Origin: Ichthyophis bannanicus | Taxonomy: Eukaryota > Chordata > Amphibia > Gymnophiona > Ichthyophiidae | DNA length: 64,000 nucleotides | Direction: 5' to 3' | NCBI GenBank assembly: GCA_033557465.1 | Contig: CM066039.1 | Location: forward strand, 397,439,440 to 397,503,439 | In this document: positions 54,636 to 64,000 of the stretch, piece by piece | Layout: each line of letters starts with the position of its first letter | Position numbering within the stretch: the first letter of the stretch is position 1 | The notes under the pieces: model-generated | What the model was told of the DNA's origin: nothing | What the model saw: the letters and a program-made list of their open reading frames with translations, nothing else | Database searches by the model: none | Translations under genes and position numbers: made by a program

Positions 54636-55264
54636 TCTCTTTACACAAAAGCAGAAGTCAGGATGAGGTTAGTCTGAACTCCGTGGTGAGTAAAGGAATG
54701 GAAATGCTGCTAAAGCAGAGGATAGTGAGGTTTCTGGAGTCCAATGAATTGCAGGATGCGAGGCAGCATGGATTCACCAGAGGCAGGTCTTGTCAGACAA
54801 GTCTGATTGATTTCTTTGACTGGATGACCAGAGAGTTGGACCAAGGGAGAGCCCTAGATGTGATGTACTTAGATTTCAGAGAAGCCTTTGACATCATTCC
54901 GCACAGGCAATTTATAAATAAATTGAGCACCCTAGGGACGGGCCCTAAAATGACTGCTGGGTTAAAAATTGAGTGGGAGGCAACAAAGGGTACAGGTAAA
55001 TGGAGCTCGCTCTGACAAGAAGGAGGTTACCAGTGTTGTGCTGCAGGGATCTATCCATGGTCCGATTCTCTTTAACATTTTCGTTAGTGATATTGCGAAA
55101 GGGCTGTTGGTTAAGGTTTACCTCTTTGCAGATAATACCAAAATTGGCAATAGAGTAGACACCCAGGAAGATGTAGATAACATGAGGAGGGATCTAGCTA
55201 AGCTTGAATGGTTGAGAATTTGGCAGCTGAAATTTAATGCTAAAATATGCAGGGTCATGCACAG
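54636..55264 (+). mobile_element. CR1-clade RT fragment
   Basis: 'SLNSVVSKGMEMLLKQRIVR', 'QHGFTRGRSCQTSLIDFFDW', 'ALDVMYLDFREAFDIIPHRQ', then, after a shift near 54970, 'QGSIHGPILFNIFVSDIAKG' and 'LFADNTKI', where the second catalytic Asp has become Asn. It stops abruptly at 55264 against a minus-strand CR1. Confidence 0.85.
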
Positions 55265-55450
55265 CGGTGCGGTCTCCACAATTGCACACGATACTCCAAA
55301 TGAATTCATACCAAAGATTTATACAGAGGCACCATCACCTCCTTTCTTCTGCTGGCCATTCCTCTCTCTATGCTCCCAAGCATCCTTCTGTCTTTCGCCA
55401 TTACCTTTTCTACCTATTTAGGTACTTTAAGATCGTCAAACACAATCATG

Positions 55451-55744
55451 AAGTGGAGGAGTGGCCTAGTGGTTGGGGCAAGGTACTTCAGGCCGGAAGG
55501 TCGGGGGTTCAAATCCCACTAGAGGACAGCAACTTTGGGCCAGAAGGACTGGGGTTTCTAGTCCCACAGGTGCTCCTTGTGATCTTGGGCAAGCCACTTA
55601 ACCCTCCATAGCCCATGTTCCCTGTAAAATAGTTATCTCCAAGTTATAATGCCCTGTTCAATGTAATTTCAGTTTGTTCAATGTAAACCGCACTGATGCA
55701 GAATAGCGCGATATATAAGAGAATGTAAATAAATAAATAAATAA
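55451..55744 (+). mobile_element. tRNA-derived SINE with TSD, inside CR1
   Basis: Complete copy: box A-like 'tggcctagtggttggggc', box B-like 'gggttcaaatcccactag', linker, hairpin arms and TAAA tail. Flanked by aatcatg (55444-55450 and 55745-55751), a 7-bp TSD. The CR1 frame on each side is continuous when the SINE is removed. Confidence 0.9.
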
Positions 55745-56319
55745 AATCATGCCTAGGTCCTGCTCTCCTTTTGTGGACAGAAGTACTTCATCCCCTATAC
55801 TATACTGCTCCCTTGGATTGTTGCAGCCCAAATGCATGACCATACATTTTTTAGCATTAAATCTGAGCTGCCAAACTCTAGGCCATTCTTCGAGCTTAGC
55901 TAGATCCCTCCTCATGTTATCTACATCTTCCTGGGTGTCTACCCTATTGCAGAGTTTGGTATCATCTGCAAAGGGGCAAACCTTACCCGACAGCCCTTCC
56001 GCTATATCACTAACAAAGATGTTAATAAGAATCTGACCAAGGACAGATCCCTGGGGTACACCACTGGTAACTTCCTTCTCCTCAGAGTGAGCTCCATTTA
56101 ACTGTACCCTTTGTCGCTTCCCACTCAACCAGCTTCTAACCCAAACAGTAACTTTAGGGTCCATCCCTAGGGTGCTCAGTTTGTTTATAAGTCGCCTGTG
56201 AGGAACGGTGTCAAAGGCTTTACTGAAATCTAAATACACCACATCTAGGGCTCTCCCTCGGTACAAACTCCTTGGTCACCCAGTCAAAGAAATCAATCAG
56301 ATTTGTCTGACAAGACCTA

Positions 56320-56480
56320 TAGAAACATAGAATCATAGAAATATGATGACAGAAAAAGACCACATGGTCTATCTAGTCTGTCCTTCCATAACAACTACAA
56401 CAGTCCCCTTTTCACCTTTAGAGATCCTATAGAAACATAGAAATATGACGACAGAAAAAGACCACATGGTCTATCTACCT
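56320..56480 (-). mobile_element. Two very short CR1 3' stubs in tandem
   Basis: 'catagaaatatgatgacaga' with 'aaagaccacatggtctatct' occurs at about 56333-56378 and again at about 56432-56476. These are CR1 3' ends of about 100 and 55 bp, as at 60490-60545. They interrupt the RT of the surrounding CR1 between 'acaagacct' and 'cctgcctctg'. Confidence 0.8.
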
Positions 56481-58425
56481 CCTGCCTCTGTTGAATCCAT
56501 GCTGCCTCGGATCTGGAAATCTGTTGGACTCCAGAAACCTCACTATTTTCTCTTTCAGCAGTGTTTCCAATAATTAACTCACCACCAAAGATAAACTAAC
56601 TGGCCTGTAGTTTTCAACCACATCCTTACTTCTGTTTTTGTGTAAAGGGACCACATGAGCCCCTTTCCAATCCTCTGGCACCACTCCCGACTCCAAAGAG
56701 GCATTGAAAAGGTCAGTCAGTGGAGCTGCTAAAATGTCTCCAAATTCCTTCAGTATTCTCGAATGTATCCCTTCTGATCCCATCACTTTGTCTACTTTTA
56801 GTTTAGCTAGTTCCTCATGAACCCATAGAGGCTTCTGAAAATCGCTCGAGATCCCCATCGCTTCTCTTCCTGTTTATGGGAGTTTTCTGAGGTCCTTTTC
56901 CCGGCCCTTCATCTGTGAACACAAGACAGAAATATTTGTTAAGCAATTCTACTTTATCCTCATCAGTTTCTGCATATTCTTCCCTTGCACCCTTGAGTCT
57001 GACAATACCACTTCTGCCCTTCCTCCTCTCAAAAACATCAGAAAAATGTCTTATCCCCCCATTTTATTGCACTGGCTATTTCTTCTTCTTTTTGAATCTT
57101 TACTTTCTTGACTACTTTGCCAGCTTCTCTTTTGCAAATATAGATGCCCGTCTTCCTCTCTCTGTGATCTCTTGTATTTCATGAAGGCCTCCCTCTTTTT
57201 CTTCACCTTCTCAGCTACTTCTTGTGAGAACCATAGCAGCCTCCTTTTCCTTTTATCTTTAGCATTTAAAGAAAAAGGTTGGTTGCCCCTAAAATATCCC
57301 CTTTCAGTTTTGCCCACTGGTTTTCTACATCCCCCAGCTGTTCCCATCCCACTAACGACTCCTTGAGATATTGGCCCATCTTTACAAAGTTAGTTTTCCT
57401 AAAGTCTAAAATCCTCGCATTTGAATGGATTTTATCAGCCCTAGTCCTAATACTGCACCACACCATCTGGTGATCACTGGATGCGAGATGATCTCTCACC
57501 ATAACATAAGAAGCATTTGGTAAGCGGTTTACAGTTAAAACAACAGATACATTGAACAATTAATCAAATAATAGGTGCTGAAACATTCAATCAAAAAATG
57601 TACATGATTCTAACAAAATAACCTATATACAATTCCTAACCCATCCTTTCTGAATAAAATATAGCCTGGTATTGTTACATCCCAGTCATGGTTGTCCGTG
57701 GACCATGTTTCCGTAACTGCCACTAAATCCAAGTCAGCCTCTCGCATGAAAGCCTCAACATCTGGGATCTTATTTCTCATGCTACGGCGTTTATAGACAC
57801 TGCTTTCCAAATGTTGCCCCTTTTACCTATTTCTATAAAAGTATTTAATGTTTCACAAACCTGGGGGCTTTCTTCACCCATTCCCAATGAATTTAGTTTA
57901 AAGCTCTCTTCAATAAGTTAGCCAGTCTGCTACTGAAGATACGTTGACACTTCTTGGACACCATCTCTACTCTGCAACCCTTGGAACAGCATCCCATGGT
58001 CTAGGAAACCAAAACGCTCTCAATGACACAATCCACGCATCCATGCATTTATCTCCAGGATGCGAGCTTCTCTGCCTTGGCCTTTACCCTCAACAGGGAG
58101 GATTGAAGAGAACACCACCTGCGCCCCTATCTGCTTCACCCTCTGTCCCAGAGCCATGAGGTCACTCTTGATACACTCAGAGGGATACCTGGCAGTATCA
58201 TTTGTGCCAACATGGATGAGCAACATCGGGTAATAGTCAGTAGGCTTGATGAATCTCAGTAAACTCTGTGTAAAATCTTGGATTTTGGCACATGGCAGAC
58301 AGCACACCTCTCTGGACATCAAGTCTGGTCAGCAGATGGATGCCTCAGTACCCCTCAGAAGAGAGTCATCAAACACCACTTCCTTTCACTTCCTTGTAGT
58401 AGTAGATATGATGGGGCTCCCTTCT

Positions 58426-58624
58426 TTTACTTTTATTTATATTTTAAGGTTTTGGAAAAGCAGTATATATCAAGTGTTTTAATAAAGATAAACATAAAGT
58501 CTGACACAGTGGGATATAATAGGGGTTTGGAGAAAACCCATAAGAAACAACATAGAAAACAATGGCAGATAAATACCAAACAACCTAGCCTTGCACTTCC
58601 TCCTGTCAGTAGCATACCTAAAAA
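58426..58624. other. Unassigned junction DNA
   Basis: Contains 'aagcagtatatatcaagtg' and an A-run (58620-58632); perhaps a LINE tail. Not resolved. Confidence 0.3.
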
Positions 58625-58922
58625 AAAAAAAGTCTTGTCCCCATGTTTTACTGTATGGGCTAGTTTTACTTCCAGTAGCATTTTTGCGTTCCTGGCTACT
58701 TTTCCAGCTTCCCTTAGCTTCTTCAGACATTTCTGTTTGTCTTCCTCTTTCTGTGATCTCTTGTAGGTTCTGAAGGCTAACCTCTTTTTCCTTAACTTTT
58801 CAGCTATTTCTTTTGAAAACCATAGCAATCTCCTTTCTCTCTTACTTTTATTTACTTTCCTAACTAAAATGTTTGTTGCCCTTAAAATATCTCTTTTCAG
58901 GTTTGCTCACTGTTCTTCTTCC
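58625..58922 (-). mobile_element. CR1 endonuclease-RT connector, left half of a split copy
   Basis: Encodes 'MLWFSKEIAEKLRKKRLAF' and 'RTYKRSQKEEDKQKCLKKL', the charged connector between CR1 endonuclease and RT. Its upstream part lies at 60553-60900 beyond the inserted plus-strand CR1. Confidence 0.8.
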
Positions 58923-60552
58923 CCACAAATAAGAACAGAAGCGAGGGACATCTTGAACAATTTTCAGAAGACTGTGTTCGTGAGAAACTAGCTCAACTTA
59001 AAGTAGACAAAGCGATGGGACCGGATGGGATACACCCTAGAATACTGAGGGAACTTGGCGACGTTCTAGCAACTCCACTGACTGACCTTTTCAATGCCTC
59101 GTTGGAGTCGGGAGTGGTGCCAAAGGACTGGAGAGAGGCTCATGTGGTGCCTTTACACAAAAGCGGAAGTAAGGATGTGGTTGAAAACTACAGGCCAGTT
59201 AGTTTAACTTCGGTGGTGGGTAAATTATTGGAAACGCTGCTGAAAGAGAAAATAGTGAGGTTTCTGGAGTCCAGCGGATTACAGGATCCGAGGCAGCATG
59301 GATTCACCAGAGGCAGGTCTTGTCAGACAAATCTGATTGATTTCTTTGACTGGGTGACCAGGGAGTTGGACCGAGGGAGAGCTCTAGATGTGGTGTATTT
59401 AGATTTCAGTAAAGCCTTTGACACTGTTCCTCACAGGCGACTTATAAACAAACTGAGCACCCTAGGGATGGACCCTAAAGTTACTGCTTGGGTTAGAAAT
59501 TGGTTGGGTGGGAGGCGACAAAGAGTACAAGTAAATGGAGCTCACTCTGAGGAGAAGGATGTTACCAGTGGTGTGCCCCAGGGATCTGTCCTTGGTCCGA
59601 TTCTTTTTAACATCTTTGTTAGTGATATAGTGGAAGGGCTGTCGGGTAAGGTTTGCCTCTTTGCAGATGATACCAAAATCTGCAATAGAGTAGACACCCA
59701 GGAAGGTGTAGATAACATGAGGAGGGATCTAGCTAAGCTTGAAGAATGGTCTAGAATTTGGCAGCTGGGATTTAATGTTATAAAATGTAAGGTCATGCAT
59801 TTGGGCTGCAGCAATCCAAGGGAGCAATACAGTATAGGAGGTGAAGTACTTTTGTCCACTAAAGAAGAGCGGGACCTAGGTGTGGTTGTGTCTGATGATC
59901 TTAAAGTAGCTAAACAGGTAGAAAAGGCGACGGCAAAAGCTAGAAGGATGCTTGGGTGCATACGGAGAGGAATGGCTAGCAGAAAAAAGGAGGTGATAAT
60001 GCCTCTGTATAAGTCTTTGGTGCGACCTCATTTGGAGTATGGTGTGCAATTCTGGAGACCGCACCTTCAAAAGGATGTGAACAGGATGGAGTCGGTGCAG
60101 AGGGTTGCTACTAAAATGATTAATGGGCTTCATTATAATGCATATGAGGACAGACTTAAGGATCTTAATATGTACACCTTAGAGGAAAGGCGGGATAGAG
60201 GTGATATGATTGAGATGTTTAAATACCTCCGTGGCATAAATGTTCAGGGAGAGAGCCTCTTTCAATTGAAAGCAAGTTCTGCTATGAGGGGACATGGGAT
60301 GAGGGTGAAGAGAGAGAGATTCAGGAGTGATATGCGGAAATATTTCTTTATAGAAAGAGTAGTGGATCCATGGAATAGTCTCCCAGTGGAGGTGGTAGAG
60401 ATGAGGACAGTAACTGAATTCAAAAAAGCATGGGACCAACACAGAGGATCTCTAAAGGTAAAAAGTGGACTGTTGTAGTTGTTGTTATGGAAGGACAGAC
60501 TAGATAGGCCATGTGGTCTTTTTCTGTCATCATTTTTCTATGTTTCATTGTT
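58923..60552 (+). mobile_element. Young 5'-truncated CR1 inserted in another CR1
   Basis: Starts just upstream of the RT and ends in the short UTR 'gccatgtggtctttttctgt' and 'tctatgtttcattg'. The flanks read ttccccac (58915-58922) and tttcccac (about 60549-60556), a probable ~8-bp TSD. The interrupted minus-strand CR1 resumes on both sides. Confidence 0.85.
59015..60478 (+). CDS. CR1 ORF2 reverse transcriptase, open C-terminal portion
   Basis: 487 codons without a stop from MGPDG; the frame is also open upstream ('REKLAQLKVDKA'). Order: 'VENYRPVSLTSVVGKLLE', 'QHGFTRGRSCQTNLIDFFDW', 'VVYLDFSKAFDTVPHRR' (first catalytic Asp), 'GVPQGSVLGPILFNIFVSD', 'LFADDTKICN' (catalytic Asp pair), 'ERDLGVVVSDDLK', 'RPHLEYGVQFWRPH', 'YFFIERVVDPWNSLPVE'. 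All RT catalytic residues are kept. The endonuclease is lost by 5' truncation, so it cannot move on its own. The start codon is not a true gene start. Confidence 0.9.
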   Translation: MGPDGIHPRILRELGDVLATPLTDLFNASLESGVVPKDWREAHVVPLHKSGSKDVVENYRPVSLTSVVGKLLETLLKEKIVRFLESSGLQDPRQHGFTRGRSCQTNLIDFFDWVTRELDRGRALDVVYLDFSKAFDTVPHRRLINKLSTLGMDPKVTAWVRNWLGGRRQRVQVNGAHSEEKDVTSGVPQGSVLGPILFNIFVSDIVEGLSGKVCLFADDTKICNRVDTQEGVDNMRRDLAKLEEWSRIWQLGFNVIKCKVMHLGCSNPREQYSIGGEVLLSTKEERDLGVVVSDDLKVAKQVEKATAKARRMLGCIRRGMASRKKEVIMPLYKSLVRPHLEYGVQFWRPHLQKDVNRMESVQRVATKMINGLHYNAYEDRLKDLNMYTLEERRDRGDMIEMFKYLRGINVQGESLFQLKASSAMRGHGMRVKRERFRSDMRKYFFIERVVDPWNSLPVEVVEMRTVTEFKKAWDQHRGSLKVKSGLL

Positions 60553-60900
60553 TCCCACAGATGTTCCCATCCAGCTAACGACTCCTTAAGGTATTCCCCC
60601 ATCTTTGCAAAATTAGTTTTCCTGAAGGCTAGGACTCTTGCTTTTGAATTAAGCAACTCCACCTGTGCCATCTAGTGATCACTGTCCTCCAGATATTCAC
60701 CCACTGCAACATTAAAAACATTCTTCACATTTGTAAGCACCAAGTTCAGTATCGCAGCTTCCCACGTGGGATCCATTACTAGTTGCTGGATTAGTTCTCA
60801 CTGTAGAGAATCCAGGATCTCCCAGTTTCTAGATCACATTGCAGCATGGATATCCCAATCAACATCTGGCAAGCTGAAATTAGCTATTAGTGAGGCAGAG
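60553..60900 (-). mobile_element. CR1 endonuclease end, right half of a split copy
   Basis: Minus strand: 'SKARVLAFRKTNFAKMGEYL' and 'KESLAGWEHLWE', matching 'NARILDFRKTNFVKMGQYLK' in the CR1 at 55265-58425. Further upstream endonuclease text is decayed. Joins in order with 58625-58922. Confidence 0.8.
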
Positions 60901-61072
60901 TAATGGAAAAGTATCACTTATCCATGAGAGTGAACAACAAGGAATCAGCCTACTTTCAGGGATATGTTAGATACTTCCTAGAGAACTGGTTTGGCGATTG
61001 TCAGAGATAGTAATCAAAACCAAGGGTATTGTTCAAGGGGTCAACAATCAAACATCAATCATACATCATACA

Positions 61073-61348
61073 TAATCAGAAATGAGTCCCAAAAAGTGAG
61101 ATTAAATAGCAGAAAACAATTTTTTTTGTTGGACCAGCACATCACTGTATCAATTATATTAATCGTAAAGTCACCAACTAAAGATCCTTTTTAGTTTATT
61201 AATTTATTCAAAAATAAAAAAACTTCTTTGTAGTCAAAAATACTTAAAAAAAAGACAAGCAGCCTCCAATTCACTACATAGCCTTCTAATCTCAACACAG
61301 CACTTTGTTTCGAATCAAAATTATCATAGTCCTGCATCAGGAGAAATT
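61073..61348 (-). mobile_element. Penelope-like terminal repeat, left inverted arm
   Basis: About 276 bp, inverted relative to 61973-62248, with shared blocks such as 'aacttctttgtagtcaaaaa' and 'agtcctgcatcaggagaaat'. On the minus strand it carries CTGATGC...TTCGAAAC...GTGTTGAGA, a near-hammerhead arrangement (core one base off). No coding. Confidence 0.6.
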
Positions 61349-61479
61349 CCACACTTATCTGATCATCATCTTATTCATTGATCATCCCTGAAAAAGGCTA
61401 AACTACATCCCACTGAGTAACGTCAACCTCATAACTTAATCAGATATTACACCCACTTGTAAATAACCATGATTTAAAT

Positions 61480-61745
61480 CTAACGAGCTTACAAACCTGT
61501 ATTTGTACATAGTTCTTAACCTTGTTCTTGTTCTGTTATGTATTTAACCATTACACTGTTCTGTTATATACTTAACCAATACACTGTTCTGTTACGTATT
61601 TAACCTTTACATTGTTTACTGCCAAAAATTGTTCTATGTAAAACAAGCCCTTGCTTTGTTGACTGTTGTTCAATTGTAAACCGCACCTGAACTCTGGAAG
61701 TTGCGGGATATAAATGATTGTTAAATAAATAAATAAATAAATCTG
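61480..61745 (+). mobile_element. L2 3' end inside the inverted-repeat spacer
   Basis: Triplicated 'cactgttctgttatgta'-like words (61541-61600), hairpin arms 'aaaccgcacctga' / 'gttgcgggatat' (61678-61712) and a TAAA tail. Confidence 0.75.
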
Positions 61746-61972
61746 TACCTTCCAGTGTACAGAATTCCGCTTTCCTGTGTCATTCTAGAGATTTTCGAAC
61801 GTTCAGAAAATGCTCAACCAAAACAGTCACATAGTAAAGGCGGCTCTATGGCCTGATCAGATCGAGGCCCTTTACATACCCTGATAGGCTGACACTTGAC
61901 CAGTCAGAGATCAGAGTAGTGAATCCCAGTAAGTTCATTACTCAGACTCTCAGGGTGGACTACACATGGATT

Positions 61973-62248
61973 GAATTTCTCCTGATGCAGGACTATAAAA
62001 TTTTGGTTCAAAACATAGCGCTGTGTCGAGATGAGAAGGCAATGTAGTAAAATGGAGGCTGATTGTCTTTTTTTTTTTTTTTATATTTTTGACTACAAAG
62101 AAGTTTTTGATTTTTGAAGAAATTAATAAAGTAAAAAGGATATTTAGATGGTAAATTTACGATTAATATAAACAATAAGGTGATGTGTTGGTCTGACAGT
62201 TTCTTTTTTCTGTTTTAAGTCACTTTTTTGGTGCTTAATTCTGATTAT
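61973..62248 (+). mobile_element. Penelope-like terminal repeat, right inverted arm
   Basis: Inverted partner of 61073-61348, around 85% alike by eye, spacer about 624 bp. Plus strand: 'tttctcctgatgcaggacta', 'ggttcaaaacatagcgctgt', 'gtcgagatgag', a decayed hammerhead-type order. Confidence 0.6.
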
Positions 62249-62273
62249 TTATTTATGACTGTCAGAGATTGGC

Positions 62274-62335
62274 GATAGCACAGTTACTTACCTGTAACAG
62301 GTGATCCCTGGGAACAGCAGGAATAAGTCTTCACA
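62274..62335. repeat. Foldback left arm with antisense splice-donor consensus
   Basis: 62-bp arm, 61 of 62 positions complementary to 62545-62606. On the minus strand it includes CAG|GTAAGT (62286-62294). Confidence 0.95.
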
Positions 62336-62544
62336 TATGGGTACGTCGGTACCGACGGAGTCTGCGCGGGAACGCTTCCCAGCGTCCAATCAAGAGCTTT
62401 TGGAAGCATCCCAGCACACCTGCGTGCTGCCTTCCCGCCTTTCCCAACTGCCTCTCCTCAGTTAAGTTTTAAAGCTGAGACAAAGAGAGAGAGAGAGTAA
62501 AGGAAAGACAGATAGAGACACAACTCCTGGGGAGGTGGGTGGGT
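62336..62544. other. Foldback spacer
   Basis: 209 bp with a perfect 12-bp palindrome GTCGGTACCGAC (62345-62356 region) and an AG-rich stretch (62485-62500). No coding. Confidence 0.6.
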
Positions 62545-62606
62545 TGTGAAGACTTATTCCTGCTGTTCCCAGAGATCACCTGTTACAGGTAAGTAACTGT
62601 GCTATC
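62545..62606. repeat. Foldback right arm with sense splice-donor consensus
   Basis: Inverted copy of 62274-62335. On the plus strand CAG|GTAAGT at 62586-62594. A partial direct copy of the left arm (ggaacaagcaggaatgagtc, from 62611) follows. Confidence 0.95.
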
Positions 62607-63499
62607 TCCAGGAACAAGCAGGAATGAGTCTTCACATATGGGGACTCCCAAGCTGAGATGCCTGGAGTCCCAGCATGTCATAGGTTGGAACATGCTATCT
62701 CCCAGAACACCAGGCATCCTGAGGATGGAGGGTAGGAGTTGAAGAAAGAAGGATGCTGTGGAACAGCTAACCCAGCATAGGATTGCAGAGAAGGAGTCCA
62801 TGTGTGGATGATGACTCATCAATGATATTGCAAAGGATATTGCAATATGGACCTCCCCTGACAGGATTTCACAGAAGTATGGAGGTTCATGGATTACTGG
62901 GAAACCCAGTAGAGGAACCTCGGAGAGGACCTCACTGTAGAGTGGAGGTAATAAACCTGTAGGAAAACAGTGGAGGTCAGAATTCTGAAAGGTAACAGGT
63001 AACCCCAGTAGGAAAAACTGGGGTAGTACAAAAACGGTGGGCCTTCAGCGGAAGGCTGTATGACAAAAACCTAACTCTTTTGGCGGCAGAGTGGCTCACT
63101 CTTAGGAGCAAAAAGAGAAAGGCTAACCAATTTGGACAAACAGGCACAGTCCTTGTGGGGAGAAAGGGTATGGGAACCCCTTGTATCCCAAAAGAGAGGA
63201 CAAATGCCTGAGGCGTTAAAGCCTGTGATTAACTGAAGATCCACAATGTCTCTCCTAACTGGGGTAAGCTAGGAGAGATATTGGGCACGGAGAGCTTCAG
63301 AGGTACCTAAACCCTTAGGTTATGGTATAAAAATTGTTGACTACCACAGGAGTGGTTGTGTGCGTAGAACCCCAAACCTGCTGGATAGCATAGGTATGGG
63401 TAATGCTCCTCTGTCAGAAACATATAGCTATATGAGCATAGACAGTCAGATAGATAAGTATGTGGAGACATATCTATCTATAATGAAATATCTCGACAG

Positions 63500-63534
<35 letters not shown>

Positions 63535-64000
63535 TATATACGTATAGATATATAGATAGACATATAAGAATATATAGTGAGATATGGAGGGGCATAAAAT
63601 ACACACAAAAGATAAATATGAATATGTAGGCCTAAATATGGGTGTCTGCAATTAAACAGACAGAGATATGCCTACAGCATGGTATTCACATAGGATATGT
63701 GGAGAGGAAAGATTCATCTAATAACAAGGAGGTGGAACCTACTTGAGAAGATATATAGAGAATCTATTCCCCCTGGTTATGATCTGCAAGGATGCTAGCT
63801 AGTGAAATAACCAGGATGGTTACATGAAAAACAGAGGATAATATCAATCTGCAGCCAGGAAGTCCCGAGTCTTCCAGGACTCTAGCATGGTAAGTAGACA
63901 GAAGACACATAGAGATGAGATACCATGTTGACCTGCTTAAGGGCAAAAAGTATCATGTGTTCTTACCATGAGGACGAGCTGCAAGGAGAAAGAGCATATC
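62607..64000. other. Unassigned, probably repeat-derived
   Basis: Begins with a partial repeat of the foldback arm. Later text has no long open frame or known motif. Short repeated phrases ('aacccagtag', 'ggaggt') hint at local duplication. Confidence 0.35.
63501..63545 (+). repeat. (TA)n microsatellite
   Basis: tacatatatatatatatata and further TA units to 63540, within an AT/GATA-rich stretch (63420-63580). Confidence 0.95.

Larger units (their letters stand above)
55265..58425 (-). mobile_element. CR1-clade LINE with ORF1 and ORF2 remnants
   Basis: Minus strand. ORF1 SGNH-like esterase at about 57900-58420 ('MLLIHVGTNDTARYPSE', 'VVFSSILPVEGKG'). Then ORF2: endonuclease start 'RRSMRNKIPDVEAFMREADL' and 'LVAVTETWSTD' (57640-57810), 'SDHQMVWCSI' (near 57470). 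The connector with 'LLWFSQEVAEKVKKKREAF' follows, then RT ('MGSEGIHSRILKEFGD', 'VVYLDFSKAFDTVPHRR', 'GVPQGSVLGQIL', 'PFADDTKLCN'). Interruptions: SINE (55451-55744), two CR1 stubs (56320-56480) and an unassigned insert (about 57500-57650). It shows the CR1 order ORF1-ORF2. Confidence 0.85.

Noticed and set aside
62583..62822. Minus-strand 79-codon frame next to the foldback
   Set aside because: Overlaps the foldback arm and its partial repeat; no motif.

Overview
The window looks like repeat-dense, gene-poor vertebrate DNA. I found no convincing host gene, rRNA or functional tRNA gene. L2- and CR1-clade LINEs, a tRNA-headed SINE with an L2-type tail, Harbinger and hAT DNA transposons, Penelope-like termini and several long minisatellites together suggest an amphibian. 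A caecilian (Gymnophiona) is my best guess, from the style of the SINE and the CR1/L2 tails. That is an inference from familiarity, not something the sequence proves.

Layout. 0.3-1.7 kb: a SINE split by two L2 3' ends. 1.7-2.65 kb: a 25-bp satellite. 3.9-5.45 kb: an ORF1-only, L1-like retrocopy with a poly(A) tail and a 16-bp target-site duplication (TSD). 5.8-18 kb: GC-rich DNA with remains of Harbinger machinery: a Myb-like gene on +, an intron-containing DDE transposase on -, and a second Myb-like gene on +. L2, Penelope-like and CR1 pieces interrupt it. 18.8-29.3 kb: SINEs, L2/CR1 fragments, a hairpin chain (20.8-21.4 kb) and a large foldback (25.0-25.8 kb). 30-36 kb: three minisatellite fields, one inside a hAT-like element with a perfect 8-bp TSD. 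37.9-42.8 kb: a nearly full-length L2 on - with five 163-bp monomers at its 5' end. 42.8-46.6 kb: no recognised feature. 46.6-49.2 kb: a 62-bp minisatellite with higher-order structure. 49.4-61 kb: a graveyard of nested L2 and CR1, with the longest open frame in the window (RT, 487 aa). 61-62.25 kb: an inverted pair of Penelope-like ends. 62.27-62.6 kb: a foldback with near-perfect 62-bp arms carrying splice-donor consensus. 62.6-64 kb: unassigned.

The parts interact as parasites and hosts. The SINE appears to borrow the L2 3' end for retrotransposition. Each Harbinger Myb-like protein would be the DNA-binding partner of the DDE transposase. Many insertions lie inside older ones, so relative ages can be read from nesting and TSDs. 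Almost every coding segment is broken by frameshifts or stops.
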